A stretch of DNA of 5,847 nucleotides from Oscillospiraceae bacterium (GCA_017409645.1 JAFQSI010000096.1:1-5847), one strand, 5' to 3'. Shown: positions 1 through 5,531, numbered from the stretch's first letter. Numbers and translations: made by a program. The notes: generated from the sequence alone by a model not told the origin.

Positions 1-13
1 AAATCGGGAAAAA

Positions 14-40
14 TCGAATATTTGCATTGCAAATATTCGA
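14..40. repeat. AT-rich 12-bp perfect inverted repeat with 3-base loop
   Basis: The arm TCGAATATTTGC (14-25) is followed by ATT and its exact reverse complement GCAAATATTCGA (29-40). No T-tract follows on either strand (right side TAACCCTCTC, left side in reverse TTTTTCCCGATTT, which is only partly T-rich). It adjoins the GC-rich repeat that begins near 44. It could be the end of a repeat element, a weak terminator read leftward (TTTTTCCC follows on that strand), or a protein-binding dyad. The structure is certain; its role is not. Confidence 0.6.
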
Positions 41-43
41 TAA

Positions 44-175
44 CCCTCTCAGTCACGCTAACGCGTGACAGCCGCCTGCGGGCGGCCCGGTCGCGGCTCT
101 GACAGCCCACCGGGCTGTCATTCACTACCGCGACTGCGCTTCGCTTACCCCCAAAGGGAGAGCCAAGGCTCTTTG
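44..175 (-). repeat. Palindromic intergenic repeat element, apparently interrupted
   Basis: Read on the minus strand this stretch starts with a CTTGGC-type module (AGAGCC/GGCTCT dyad, 159-172), then CCCTTTGGGGG, and ends with GCTGTCACGCG, a short loop and GCGTGACTGAGAGGG. The hairpin TCACGC/GCGTGA lies at 53-58 and 63-68. The same order of modules (CTTGGC, C-run/G-run, GCTGTCAC...GTGACTG, G-rich) occurs at 5641-5692 on the plus strand, which marks both as members of one repeat family. Here about 70 extra bases separate the two halves. It lies beyond the 3' end of the oxidoreductase gene and has no coding potential I can support. Confidence 0.6.
71..134. repeat. Nested hairpins inside the left repeat element
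   Basis: Three dyads are packed here. GCCGCC (71-76) pairs with GGCGGC (81-86) across a 4-base loop. GTCGCGG (90-96) pairs with CCGCGAC (128-134) as an outer stem. Inside that, TGACAGCCC (100-108) pairs with GGGCTGTCA (112-120) across a 3-base loop. The outer and inner stems together make a stem with bulges that looks like an independent folding unit. In the related copy at the right end of the window nothing equivalent separates the two modules, so this part may be an insertion within the repeat, or simply a longer variant. Confidence 0.55.
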
Positions 176-194
176 CACGTTTTAGGGGTTCTTT

Positions 195-241
195 GACAGT
201 CTATAAGGGCCCGCCGCATTGCGGCGGGCCCTTCAGGCTGT
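195..241 (-). terminator. Strong GC hairpin, possible 3' end of the leftward operon
   Basis: AAGGGCCCGCCGC (205-217) and GCGGCGGGCCCTT (221-233) form a perfect 13-bp stem with loop ATT, extended by an outer GACAG (195-199)/CTGTC (237-241) pair. It lies about 70 bases past the oxidoreductase stop codon. Neither side carries the U-tract of a classical intrinsic terminator (the minus strand continues ATAGACTGTC), so it may instead be an RNA-stabilising 3' hairpin or another repeat module. The stem is certain and the terminator call is tentative. Confidence 0.45.
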
Positions 242-256
242 CGAGAAAGGTAGTTT

Positions 257-285
257 TCAAGGCTCCCCTCGAAGGGGAGCCTTGA
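257..285 (-). repeat. 3'-UTR hairpin after the oxidoreductase gene
   Basis: CAAGGCTCCCCT (258-269) and AGGGGAGCCTTG (273-284) make a perfect 12-bp stem with a CGA loop, plus a T-A pair at 257/285. It begins 26 bases past the oxidoreductase stop on the minus strand. The flank GAGCC...AGGCTCTTTG at 277-294 is repeated at 160-175, so this hairpin shares a module with the repeat element further left. Without a T-tract it is not a convincing intrinsic terminator alone, although the two hairpins in tandem (this one and 195-241) would be well placed to end or protect the transcript. Confidence 0.5.
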
Positions 286-311
286 GGCTCTTTGATATGG
301 CGCATCCGGGA

Positions 312-1277
312 TCAGAAATCAAAACCGGCGTATTTTCTGGCCTTTTCCAGGACCTCGACGACCCGGCGGGTGACCTCCAGGCTCTCGTAGCTGTAGGCAT
401 AGTCCTCCCCGGCGACGATCCGGCCCAGGTCCTGGACCTCGTAATACCAGGGATTCTCCGGCAGCCGGAGGGACACCTTCTCCTGTCCCCGCAGATTCAG
501 CTCCACGCTCTGGCAGTTGCTGCTGCTGGGGGTGATCTCCATGTAGCCGTCCTCACCGACGATCTGCACGCCGTTTCGGGCCGCGCAGTCCTTGGCGCCG
601 ATACACTGGCAGAGGAAGTCCTCATATTCCAGCACCAGCATGCCGCTGGTATCCACGCCGCTTTCGTGGCGGTTCGGGAAGTAGCGGACGCTCTTCGGCG
701 CGCCGAACAGGCCCACGATAAAATGGATGTTGTACAGGTTGATGTCCATCAGGGCACCGCCGGCGAAGGCATGGTTCAGCACCGGGGAGGGATTTCCGGC
801 CAGCAGGGCCGGGTAACGGCTGGAAAACTGGCAGAACGTGGCGGTGACCACCTTCAGCCTGCCCAGCCGGGGCAGATTTTCCCGGATATATTGATAGTGG
901 GGATGATGGGCGGTGGTGATGGCCTCCAGCAGGAGCAGGTGCTTCTCCTTCGCCAGGGCGATCAGCTCGTCCGTTTCCGCAACGGTGGGGGTGAAGGGCT
1001 TCTCGCAGATCACATGCTTTCCCGCCAGCAGGGCCGCCCGGGTCTGGCCGAAATGGATGCTGTTGGGGGTGGCCACATAGACGATCCCGATCTGAGGATC
1101 CGCCAGCATGTCGGACAGATCCGTATACACCTTGGGGATGGAGAACTCCTCCGCCATGGCCCGGCCCGTCTCCTCCCTCCGGGAGCAGATGGCGTAGATC
1201 TCAAACTGCTCGCAGCGCCGGTATTCCGCCAGCATGGATCTGGTGATGGCGCCTGTTCCGATAACACCGAGTTTCAT
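312..1277 (-). CDS. Gfo/Idh/MocA-family NAD(P)-dependent oxidoreductase
   Basis: A 321-residue cytoplasmic protein, normal for the family, whose members oxidise or reduce sugars, inositols and related polyols with NAD(P). The N-terminus MKLGVIGTGAITRSM is a Rossmann nucleotide-binding motif (GTGAIT, residues 7-12). Residues 66-71 (VYVATP) and the EKP motif at 92-94 (HVICEKP) are family hallmarks, the Lys being the usual catalytic or cofactor-contact residue. GGALMDINLYNIHF (173-186) corresponds to the conserved active-site helix, with Asp178, Tyr182 and His185. The C-terminal half is the alpha/beta substrate domain. The ATG start follows AAGGAGGA (complement of 1284-1291) by 6 bases. It sits 15 bases after the AraC-type gene, so the two are almost certainly one transcript. 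The substrate cannot be named; a sugar linked to the divergent PTS is a guess. Confidence 0.9.
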   Translation of the reverse strand: MKLGVIGTGAITRSMLAEYRRCEQFEIYAICSRREETGRAMAEEFSIPKVYTDLSDMLADPQIGIVYVATPNSIHFGQTRAALLAGKHVICEKPFTPTVAETDELIALAKEKHLLLLEAITTAHHPHYQYIRENLPRLGRLKVVTATFCQFSSRYPALLAGNPSPVLNHAFAGGALMDINLYNIHFIVGLFGAPKSVRYFPNRHESGVDTSGMLVLEYEDFLCQCIGAKDCAARNGVQIVGEDGYMEITPSSSNCQSVELNLRGQEKVSLRLPENPWYYEVQDLGRIVAGEDYAYSYESLEVTRRVVEVLEKARKYAGFDF

Positions 1278-1292
1278 TGCAAATCCTCCTTA

Positions 1293-2477
1293 TCAATAGA
1301 TACGTTTGGCGTATTCGCTTGGGGAAATGTGGTAGCGCTGGTTGAATGCGTTGGAAAAATAGTGGATGGAGCTGTAGCCCAGCTTCAGGGAGATCTCACT
1401 GACCGTATACTTGTTCTCCCGGAGCATCTGGCGGCTTTTCTCCAGCTTCATGTCGTTGATGAACCGCTTGGGCGACTGACCGACTGTATTTTTGAACAGC
1501 AGCTGCAGGGACGACCGGGACATGGAGAACTGCTGGCAGATCTCCGCCACGGTCAGCGGCTCATAGATCTTGCTCTCCACATAGGCAACGATCCGCTCGA
1601 AAAGCTCGTCCTTGTAATTCTGCCTGGCCGCCGCGGCGGGGGAGACGGCGGAGGCGGCATAACCGCTCTGCAGGAGCCGGATGATCGTCTCCGTCAGCAG
1701 GCAGCGCATCAGGCTGTCCGCATAGGGGGTCCCGGCGGAGCTTTCCTGTATCAGGGTCTTGAGCAGACCGTGGGTCTTTTTATTGTAGGGATGGACCTTG
1801 CCCAGCAGCACCTCGTACCACCGCTCGGACATCCCCGGGGTCAGGTTCTCCATATAAAACCCGACGGACAGGCAGGAAACGGACTCCCCGCCGGTGTACT
1901 GCCTGTGGAGCTGGCCGGGGCCGTACAGGATCATCTCCCGCTCCGAGACCGTGCGGCTGACTCCCTCCACCTCTGTATGCAGGACGCCGGCATCCACGTA
2001 GACAAGCTCAAAGAAGGGGTGCTTCTCAGCCCTGAAGCGGTGATCCGGGGTACGGATGCGGTAGCAGCAGCTGTGGATCTCCCGGACCCGGACCTGCGGC
2101 AGCACCGGACGGTACTCCCGGGGGGTATCGAGCAGCAGGGCATCGAGGGAATGTCCGCTTTCCACATAAAGGCTCACCGTCAGCTCTGCACCCTCGGCGA
2201 TCAGGGCAAAATAGATGTTGGGCCGGATGTGTACACGCTGGCTCAGTCCGAACCGGTCAATCCGGCCCTCCTGCGGATCATGGGACACCAGCAGGAGCCC
2301 GCTGCCGCTGCGGACCTCCAGATAGCTGTCGCAGCTGAATTTCAGGAACCGGGAAATGGAGCTGCGCTCCGCTGCCGTTATGGTCTGACAGATCATACTT
2401 TCCCGCTTCTCGTCGCTTATCCGTTTATAGGCGAAGCCATACTCCCTGAAGGCCTCTGCCGTGGTTTCGTTTTGCAC
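1293..2477 (-). CDS. AraC-family transcriptional regulator with cupin-like sensor
   Basis: A 394-residue DNA-binding regulator, GTG start. The C-terminal 100 residues carry the paired AraC helix-turn-helix: first unit near 308-340 (LTVAEICQQFSMSRSSLQ...QSPKRFI), second near 357-392 (YTVSEISLKLGYSSIHYFS...ISPSEYAKR), with the expected GYSS..YFS..F and SPSEY signatures. Residues about 150-198 (HPFFELVYVDAG...ILYGPGQLHRQ) look like the cupin fold that binds sugar ligands in this family. The first 140 or so residues I do not recognise, which makes the protein longer than the usual 280-300. An in-frame TTG at 2498 would give 401 residues, but GGAGG (complement of 2486-2490) sits 8 bases before GTG 2477, and the likely transcription start falls downstream of 2498. 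It is divergent from the PTS operon and upstream of the oxidoreductase, so it probably controls both. Confidence 0.9.
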   Translation of the reverse strand: MQNETTAEAFREYGFAYKRISDEKRESMICQTITAAERSSISRFLKFSCDSYLEVRSGSGLLLVSHDPQEGRIDRFGLSQRVHIRPNIYFALIAEGAELTVSLYVESGHSLDALLLDTPREYRPVLPQVRVREIHSCCYRIRTPDHRFRAEKHPFFELVYVDAGVLHTEVEGVSRTVSEREMILYGPGQLHRQYTGGESVSCLSVGFYMENLTPGMSERWYEVLLGKVHPYNKKTHGLLKTLIQESSAGTPYADSLMRCLLTETIIRLLQSGYAASAVSPAAAARQNYKDELFERIVAYVESKIYEPLTVAEICQQFSMSRSSLQLLFKNTVGQSPKRFINDMKLEKSRQMLRENKYTVSEISLKLGYSSIHYFSNAFNQRYHISPSEYAKRIY

Positions 2478-2485
2478 TCTATCCA

Positions 2486-2490
2486 CCTCC
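2486..2490 (-). promoter_or_regulatory. Ribosome binding site fixing the GTG start of the regulator
   Basis: On the minus strand GGAGG is followed by 8 bases and then GTG at 2477. This is the only good Shine-Dalgarno near the gene's start. The upstream TTG (2498) has none, and the later ATG (2396) has only a GGGAAAG-like site. Confidence 0.75.
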
Positions 2491-2499
2491 GGTGGCAAT

Positions 2500-2528
2500 A
2501 GTATATCATCTTTTCGTCACTTTGACTA
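2500..2528 (-). promoter_or_regulatory. Sigma-A-type promoter for the regulator-oxidoreductase operon
   Basis: On the minus strand TATACT (2505-2500) is an almost perfect -10, preceded by TGA as an extended -10, and TAGTCA (2528-2523) lies 17 bases upstream as a 4/6 match to TTGACA. Transcription would begin near 2493 and leave a leader of about 16 bases before the GTG at 2477, just enough for the Shine-Dalgarno. Confidence 0.6.
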
Positions 2529-2570
2529 GTGCCTTTCTTGTTTTGCCGGACGCAAAGAAAAATGAACAAA

Positions 2571-2617
2571 ATGTGAAATAGCTATTTTTATTAAACTCCA
2601 TGTTAAAAAATGTAAAG
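2571..2617. promoter_or_regulatory. Candidate regulator sites: palindrome plus repeated ATGTnAAA
   Basis: AAATAGCTATTT (2576-2587) is a perfect 12-bp palindrome centred about 69 bases before the likely PTS transcription start. Around it ATGTGAAA (2571), ATGTTAAA (2600) and ATGTAAAG (2610) are similar motifs in one orientation, spaced 29 and 10 bases apart, so close to whole helical turns, and the last touches the -35 region. AraC-family activators usually bind direct repeats ending at the -35, which fits. In such an A/T-rich region short matches may be chance, so this is a candidate only. Confidence 0.35.
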
Positions 2618-2643
2618 ACAATGCGCTAAAAAAATTCTATAAT
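2615..2643 (+). promoter_or_regulatory. Promoter of the PTS-HAD operon
   Basis: A perfect TATAAT (2638-2643) is preceded, after exactly 17 bases, by AAGACA (2615-2620), which matches TTGACA at four positions but lacks the TT. Transcription would start near 2650, giving a leader of about 46 bases. A perfect -10 with a damaged -35 is what an activator-dependent promoter often looks like, consistent with control by the divergent AraC-type protein. Confidence 0.65.
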
Positions 2644-2695
2644 TTAGGTGCGCTGAATTGGAAACTCAGACGTTAATTTCAAGGAGGAGATCCCC

Positions 2696-3172
2696 ATGCC
2701 AAACATTATTCTGACCCGTATCGACAACCGTCTTGTCCACGGCCAGGTTGCCACGCAGTGGTGCGGCGCCATCGGCGCCAACCTGATCCTTGTCGCCAAC
2801 GACGAAGTCGCCGGCAACAAGATGCGTCAGGGCCTCATGGACATGGCTGCCCCCAGCTATGCCGCCATGCGTTACTGGACCATCGAGAAGACTTGCGCTA
2901 CGATCCACAAGGCAAATGACAAGCAGAAGATCTTTATCGTCTGCGAGACCCCCACTGACGTCCTGCGGCTTGTTGAGGGCGGTGTTCCCCTGAAGAAGGT
3001 CAACATCGGCAACATGCACATGGCCGAGGGCAAGCGTCAGGTCGCCGGCTCCGTCGCCGTTGACGACAAGGATGTCGCTGCTTTTGCCAAGCTCCGCGAG
3101 CTGGGTGTGGAACTCGAGATCCGTCGTGTTCCCTCCGAGGCTCCCGAGAGCATCGAGAAGCTGTTCAAGTAA
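2696..3172 (+). CDS. PTS mannose/GalNAc-family EIIB component
   Basis: A 158-residue cytoplasmic phosphocarrier, typical length for the family. It takes phosphate from EIIA and passes it to the sugar during transport through EIIC-EIID. The motif RIDNRLVHGQV (residues 8-18) holds His15, the phosphorylated residue in this family. The sequence continues with AANLILVANDEVA-like and KVNIGNMH-like stretches typical of these proteins (here GANLILVANDEVA at 28-40 and KVNIGNMH at 100-107). From memory it resembles the AgaV branch (N-acetylgalactosamine) more than mannose ManX-type EIIB, but I cannot prove the substrate. AAGGAGG (2681-2687) lies 8 bases before the ATG. First gene of the operon; EIIC follows after 42 bases. 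Codon use is strongly biased, as in highly expressed genes. Confidence 0.93.
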   Translation: MPNIILTRIDNRLVHGQVATQWCGAIGANLILVANDEVAGNKMRQGLMDMAAPSYAAMRYWTIEKTCATIHKANDKQKIFIVCETPTDVLRLVEGGVPLKKVNIGNMHMAEGKRQVAGSVAVDDKDVAAFAKLRELGVELEIRRVPSEAPESIEKLFK

Positions 3173-3214
3173 TCGCTTCTCTCCCAAAAGAAAATAAAAA
3201 AAGGAGTACATACT

Positions 3215-4021
3215 ATGGACTTTAGTATTCTGCAGATTGTCCTGGTCTTCCTGTGGGTGTTCATCATCGGCATCGACCAGTTTGATCTTCTGGAATCCCT
3301 GTATCAGCCCATCGTCTCCGGTGCTGTCATCGGTGCGATCCTGGGCGATCTCCCCACTGGCCTGGTTGTCGGCGGTACCTACCAGCTGATGACCATCGGT
3401 AACATGCCTGTCGGCGGCGCTCAGCCCCCCAATGCTGTTATCGGCGGCGTTATGGCTGTTGTTTTCGCTATCGGCTCCGACATGGAGATCGATGCTGCAA
3501 TGGGTCTGGCCGTTCCCTTCGCAGTCGTTGGCCAGTACATGGTCACCCTGCTGTTCACCGCTATGTCCCCCATGATGTCCGTTGCCGACAAGATGGCTGA
3601 GAAGGGCGACCACAAGGGTATCGTCCGTCTGAACTACCTGGCTATGGGTATCCTGGGCCTGGCTTTCGCTACCGTCTGCACCCTGGGTCTGATCGGTGGT
3701 AAGGCAATGGGCGAGGGCCTGCAGGCTGCTTTTGATGCAGTTCCCTGGCTGATGACCGGTCTGTCCGCCGCTGGTGGTATGATGCGTTTCGTCGGTTTCG
3801 CAACCCTGCTGCGTATCATGCTGTCCAACGATCACTGGGGCATCTACTTCGCCGGCTTCACCATGGCTACCATCATTGGTTACATTCCTGCTCTGTCCGG
3901 CTCCGCTCTGGTTCTGATCGCTTTCGTCGGCATCGCTCTGGCTCTGAGCGACTTCCAGACTGGCGTTGCTATCAAGAACGTTACTGCTAATGGAAATGGA
4001 GGCGACGACGATGGCATCTAA
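3215..4021 (+). CDS. PTS mannose/GalNAc-family EIIC membrane component
   Basis: A 268-residue integral membrane protein that forms the sugar channel together with EIID. Hydrophobic segments are visible at about 5-20, 33-60, 74-87, 95-118, 140-162, 178-202, 207-223 and 228-245. The family signature is clear: PIVSGAVIGAILGDLPTG (32-49), GGTYQLMTIG (53-62) and GGAQPPNAVIGG (67-78), the GAQPP loop being characteristic. The start follows AAGGAG (3201-3206) by 8 bases. The C-terminal tail, rich in Gly and Asp (GNGGDDDGI), overlaps the start of EIID by 11 bases and its codons contain the EIID ribosome binding site. Leu is nearly always CTG and the bias is strong. Confidence 0.93.
   Translation: MDFSILQIVLVFLWVFIIGIDQFDLLESLYQPIVSGAVIGAILGDLPTGLVVGGTYQLMTIGNMPVGGAQPPNAVIGGVMAVVFAIGSDMEIDAAMGLAVPFAVVGQYMVTLLFTAMSPMMSVADKMAEKGDHKGIVRLNYLAMGILGLAFATVCTLGLIGGKAMGEGLQAAFDAVPWLMTGLSAAGGMMRFVGFATLLRIMLSNDHWGIYFAGFTMATIIGYIPALSGSALVLIAFVGIALALSDFQTGVAIKNVTANGNGGDDDGI
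3998..4002 (+). promoter_or_regulatory. Ribosome binding site of EIID inside the EIIC gene
   Basis: GGAGG sits 8 bases before ATG 4011. It decides the EIID start: an upstream in-frame TTG at 3966 would add 15 residues (LSRTLLLMEMEATT) that are just EIIC codons read in another frame. Confidence 0.8.
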
Positions 4022-4826
4022 TGTTTACACCAATCTGACCCCTGCTGCCAACCTCGACAAGAAGACCCTGAACAAGATGGTTTGGCGTTCTCTGAACCTG
4101 CAGGGTTCCTTCAACTACGAGCGTATGCAGGCAAACGGCTGGCTGTACGGCATCCTGCCCGGCCTGCTGGCCATCCACGGTGAGGGCTCCGAGGATCTGA
4201 AGACCTCCATGGCTCATAACCTGGAGTTCTTCAACACCCATCCCTTCCTGGTCACCTTCGTTATGGGTATCGTCCTGTCCCTGGAGCAGCAGAAGGCTGA
4301 CGTCGGCACCATCCGTGCCGTCCGTGTTGCCGCTATGGGCCCCCTGGGCGGCATCGGCGACGCCATCTTCTGGTTCACTCTGGTTCCCATCGCTGCCGGT
4401 ATCGGTTCCAACATGGCAATCGACGGCTCCATCGCTGGTCCCATCGTGTTCCTTGCTCTGTTCAACATCGTTCAGTTCGCAGTCCGTTTCTTCCTGATGC
4501 ACTGGTCCTACAACCTGGGCACCAAGGCCATCGAGCTGCTGACTGCCAACGCCAAGGAGTTCACCCGCGCTGCTTCCCTGCTGGGTGTCTTCGTCGTCGG
4601 CGCTCTGACCTCCAACTACGGCGGCACTGCTCTGTCTGCTGACCTGACTCTGGAGAACGGCACCACCATCCAGTCCATCCTGGACGGCGTTCTGCCCAAG
4701 ATGATCCCCCTGGCTCTGACCCTGGGTCTGTACTTCCTGATGAAGACCAAGGGCTGGACCCCCGTCAAGTGCATCGCTGCCCTGCTGGTTCTGGGCCTGG
4801 TCGGTGCTTTCTTCGGCATCTTCTAA
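4011..4826 (+). CDS. PTS mannose/GalNAc-family EIID membrane component
   Basis: A 271-residue membrane protein found only in the mannose PTS family, partner of EIIC in the permease complex. The N-terminal cytoplasmic part has the family stretch SFNYERMQANGWLYGILPGL (33-52). FFNTHPFLVTFVMGIVLSLE (73-92) and AAMGPLGGIGDAIFW (107-121) are the conserved core motifs. LSLEQQK stands where most relatives have a MEEQ-like sequence. A hydrophobic run at 186-200 and the C-terminal pair at about 229-244 and 252-271 complete the membrane part, and the protein ends on GAFFGIF. It overlaps EIIC by 11 bases with its Shine-Dalgarno in the EIIC gene, so the two are probably translationally coupled. The TAA stop is in frame with the following gene. 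Codon bias is strong. Confidence 0.93.
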   Translation: MASNVYTNLTPAANLDKKTLNKMVWRSLNLQGSFNYERMQANGWLYGILPGLLAIHGEGSEDLKTSMAHNLEFFNTHPFLVTFVMGIVLSLEQQKADVGTIRAVRVAAMGPLGGIGDAIFWFTLVPIAAGIGSNMAIDGSIAGPIVFLALFNIVQFAVRFFLMHWSYNLGTKAIELLTANAKEFTRAASLLGVFVVGALTSNYGGTALSADLTLENGTTIQSILDGVLPKMIPLALTLGLYFLMKTKGWTPVKCIAALLVLGLVGAFFGIF

Positions 4827-4841
4827 AATCTTCAGATCTGT

Positions 4842-5513
4842 ATGTTTGCAGTTCTTCTTGATTTTAATGGTACAATGTTCTTCGACTCAAGCCTCCATCA
4901 GGAGGCTTGGTCGAGGATCTATCGTGAGCTGTACCCCCAGGGTACTGACTCACCGGATGAAAGCCTTTTTTGCGGACCCCGCAACGATGTCATCTTGCAA
5001 AATTTGGCGCCGTGGCTCTCCGCGGAAGAACGCGAACAGTATTCAGAGAGAAAAGAATCTCTGTATCGTCAGGCCTGCCTGAATCATCCGGAAAAGCTTC
5101 ATCTGGTTCCCGGCACAGAAGCATTTTTGGACAGGCTCCTCCAGTACGGCATCCCCTACGCCCTGGCGAGTGCCTCCATCAAGCCCAACATCGATTTCTT
5201 CTTCGAGGTATTTTCCCTTGGAAAATGGTTCCGCAGAGAGGATGTTGTCTATGATGACGGCACGTACCCGGACAAGGGTGCCATGCATCTGGAGGCCGCC
5301 CGCCGCATGGGCGTGACGCTTGCGGATTGCCTCCTTGTGGAGGACAGCCCCTCGTCCATCGCCCTGGCCCGCCAAAACGGAGCCGGCTCCATCATCGCCC
5401 TTGGTCACACCGCTTCTCCTTCCAGACTTCTGGAACTGGCTGACCATTGGATCGAGGATTTTACGGGATTCGAGCCTGCCTGGCTACTTCGTAACACTTC
5501 TGACCTAAATTGA
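4842..5513 (+). CDS. HAD-superfamily hydrolase, beta-phosphoglucomutase-like, Asn in motif I
   Basis: A 223-residue cytoplasmic enzyme of the HAD superfamily with the small alpha-helical cap inserted after motif I (about 15-80), the arrangement of beta-phosphoglucomutase and related sugar phosphatases. Motif I is DFNGT (7-11): nucleophile Asp7 is present, but the usual second Asp is Asn9. Motif II is LASAS with Ser110, motif III probably Lys145, motif IV VEDS with Glu167 and Asp168. The likely substrate is a sugar phosphate, perhaps the PTS product. The ATG is fixed because motif I starts at residue 7. It begins 15 bases after EIID, in the same reading frame, with no Shine-Dalgarno (AATCTTCAGATCTGT). 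Codon use is less biased than in the PTS genes, using CTT, CTC and AGA/AGG. A different role than phosphatase or mutase is possible given Asn9. Confidence 0.85.
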   Translation: MFAVLLDFNGTMFFDSSLHQEAWSRIYRELYPQGTDSPDESLFCGPRNDVILQNLAPWLSAEEREQYSERKESLYRQACLNHPEKLHLVPGTEAFLDRLLQYGIPYALASASIKPNIDFFFEVFSLGKWFRREDVVYDDGTYPDKGAMHLEAARRMGVTLADCLLVEDSPSSIALARQNGAGSIIALGHTASPSRLLELADHWIEDFTGFEPAWLLRNTSDLN

Positions 5514-5531
5514 GTTTCCAATAATACGTAC

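Noticed and set aside
44..300. CRISPR array or structured RNA gene in the left repeat region
   Set aside because: The repeats are palindromic modules of different length without regular spacers, and no tRNA, rRNA or riboswitch core can be seen; an intergenic repeat mosaic explains them better.
219..2501. A 760-codon open frame on the plus strand
   Set aside because: It is antisense to the oxidoreductase and the AraC-type regulator, both of which have clear family motifs, ribosome binding sites and a promoter. The product has no recognisable domain, and it starts within a hairpin.
2499..2695. CcpA cre site for catabolite control of the PTS
   Set aside because: I looked for a TGnAAnCGnTnnCA-like sequence in the divergent promoter region and found no convincing match.
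2666..3835. A 389-codon open frame on the minus strand opposite EIIB and EIIC
   Set aside because: The biased codon use of the PTS genes leaves the opposite frame open. The product is a low-complexity His/Gln/Asp-rich sequence without a family match. The same holds for 3987-4502 on the minus strand opposite EIID.
3966..4010. Upstream TTG start for EIID
   Set aside because: The GGAGG at 3998-4002 points to ATG 4011, and the extra residues have no counterpart in the family as I know it.
5043..5447. A 134-codon open frame on the minus strand opposite the HAD gene
   Set aside because: It is antisense to a gene with all four HAD motif positions identifiable, and its product is not recognisable.
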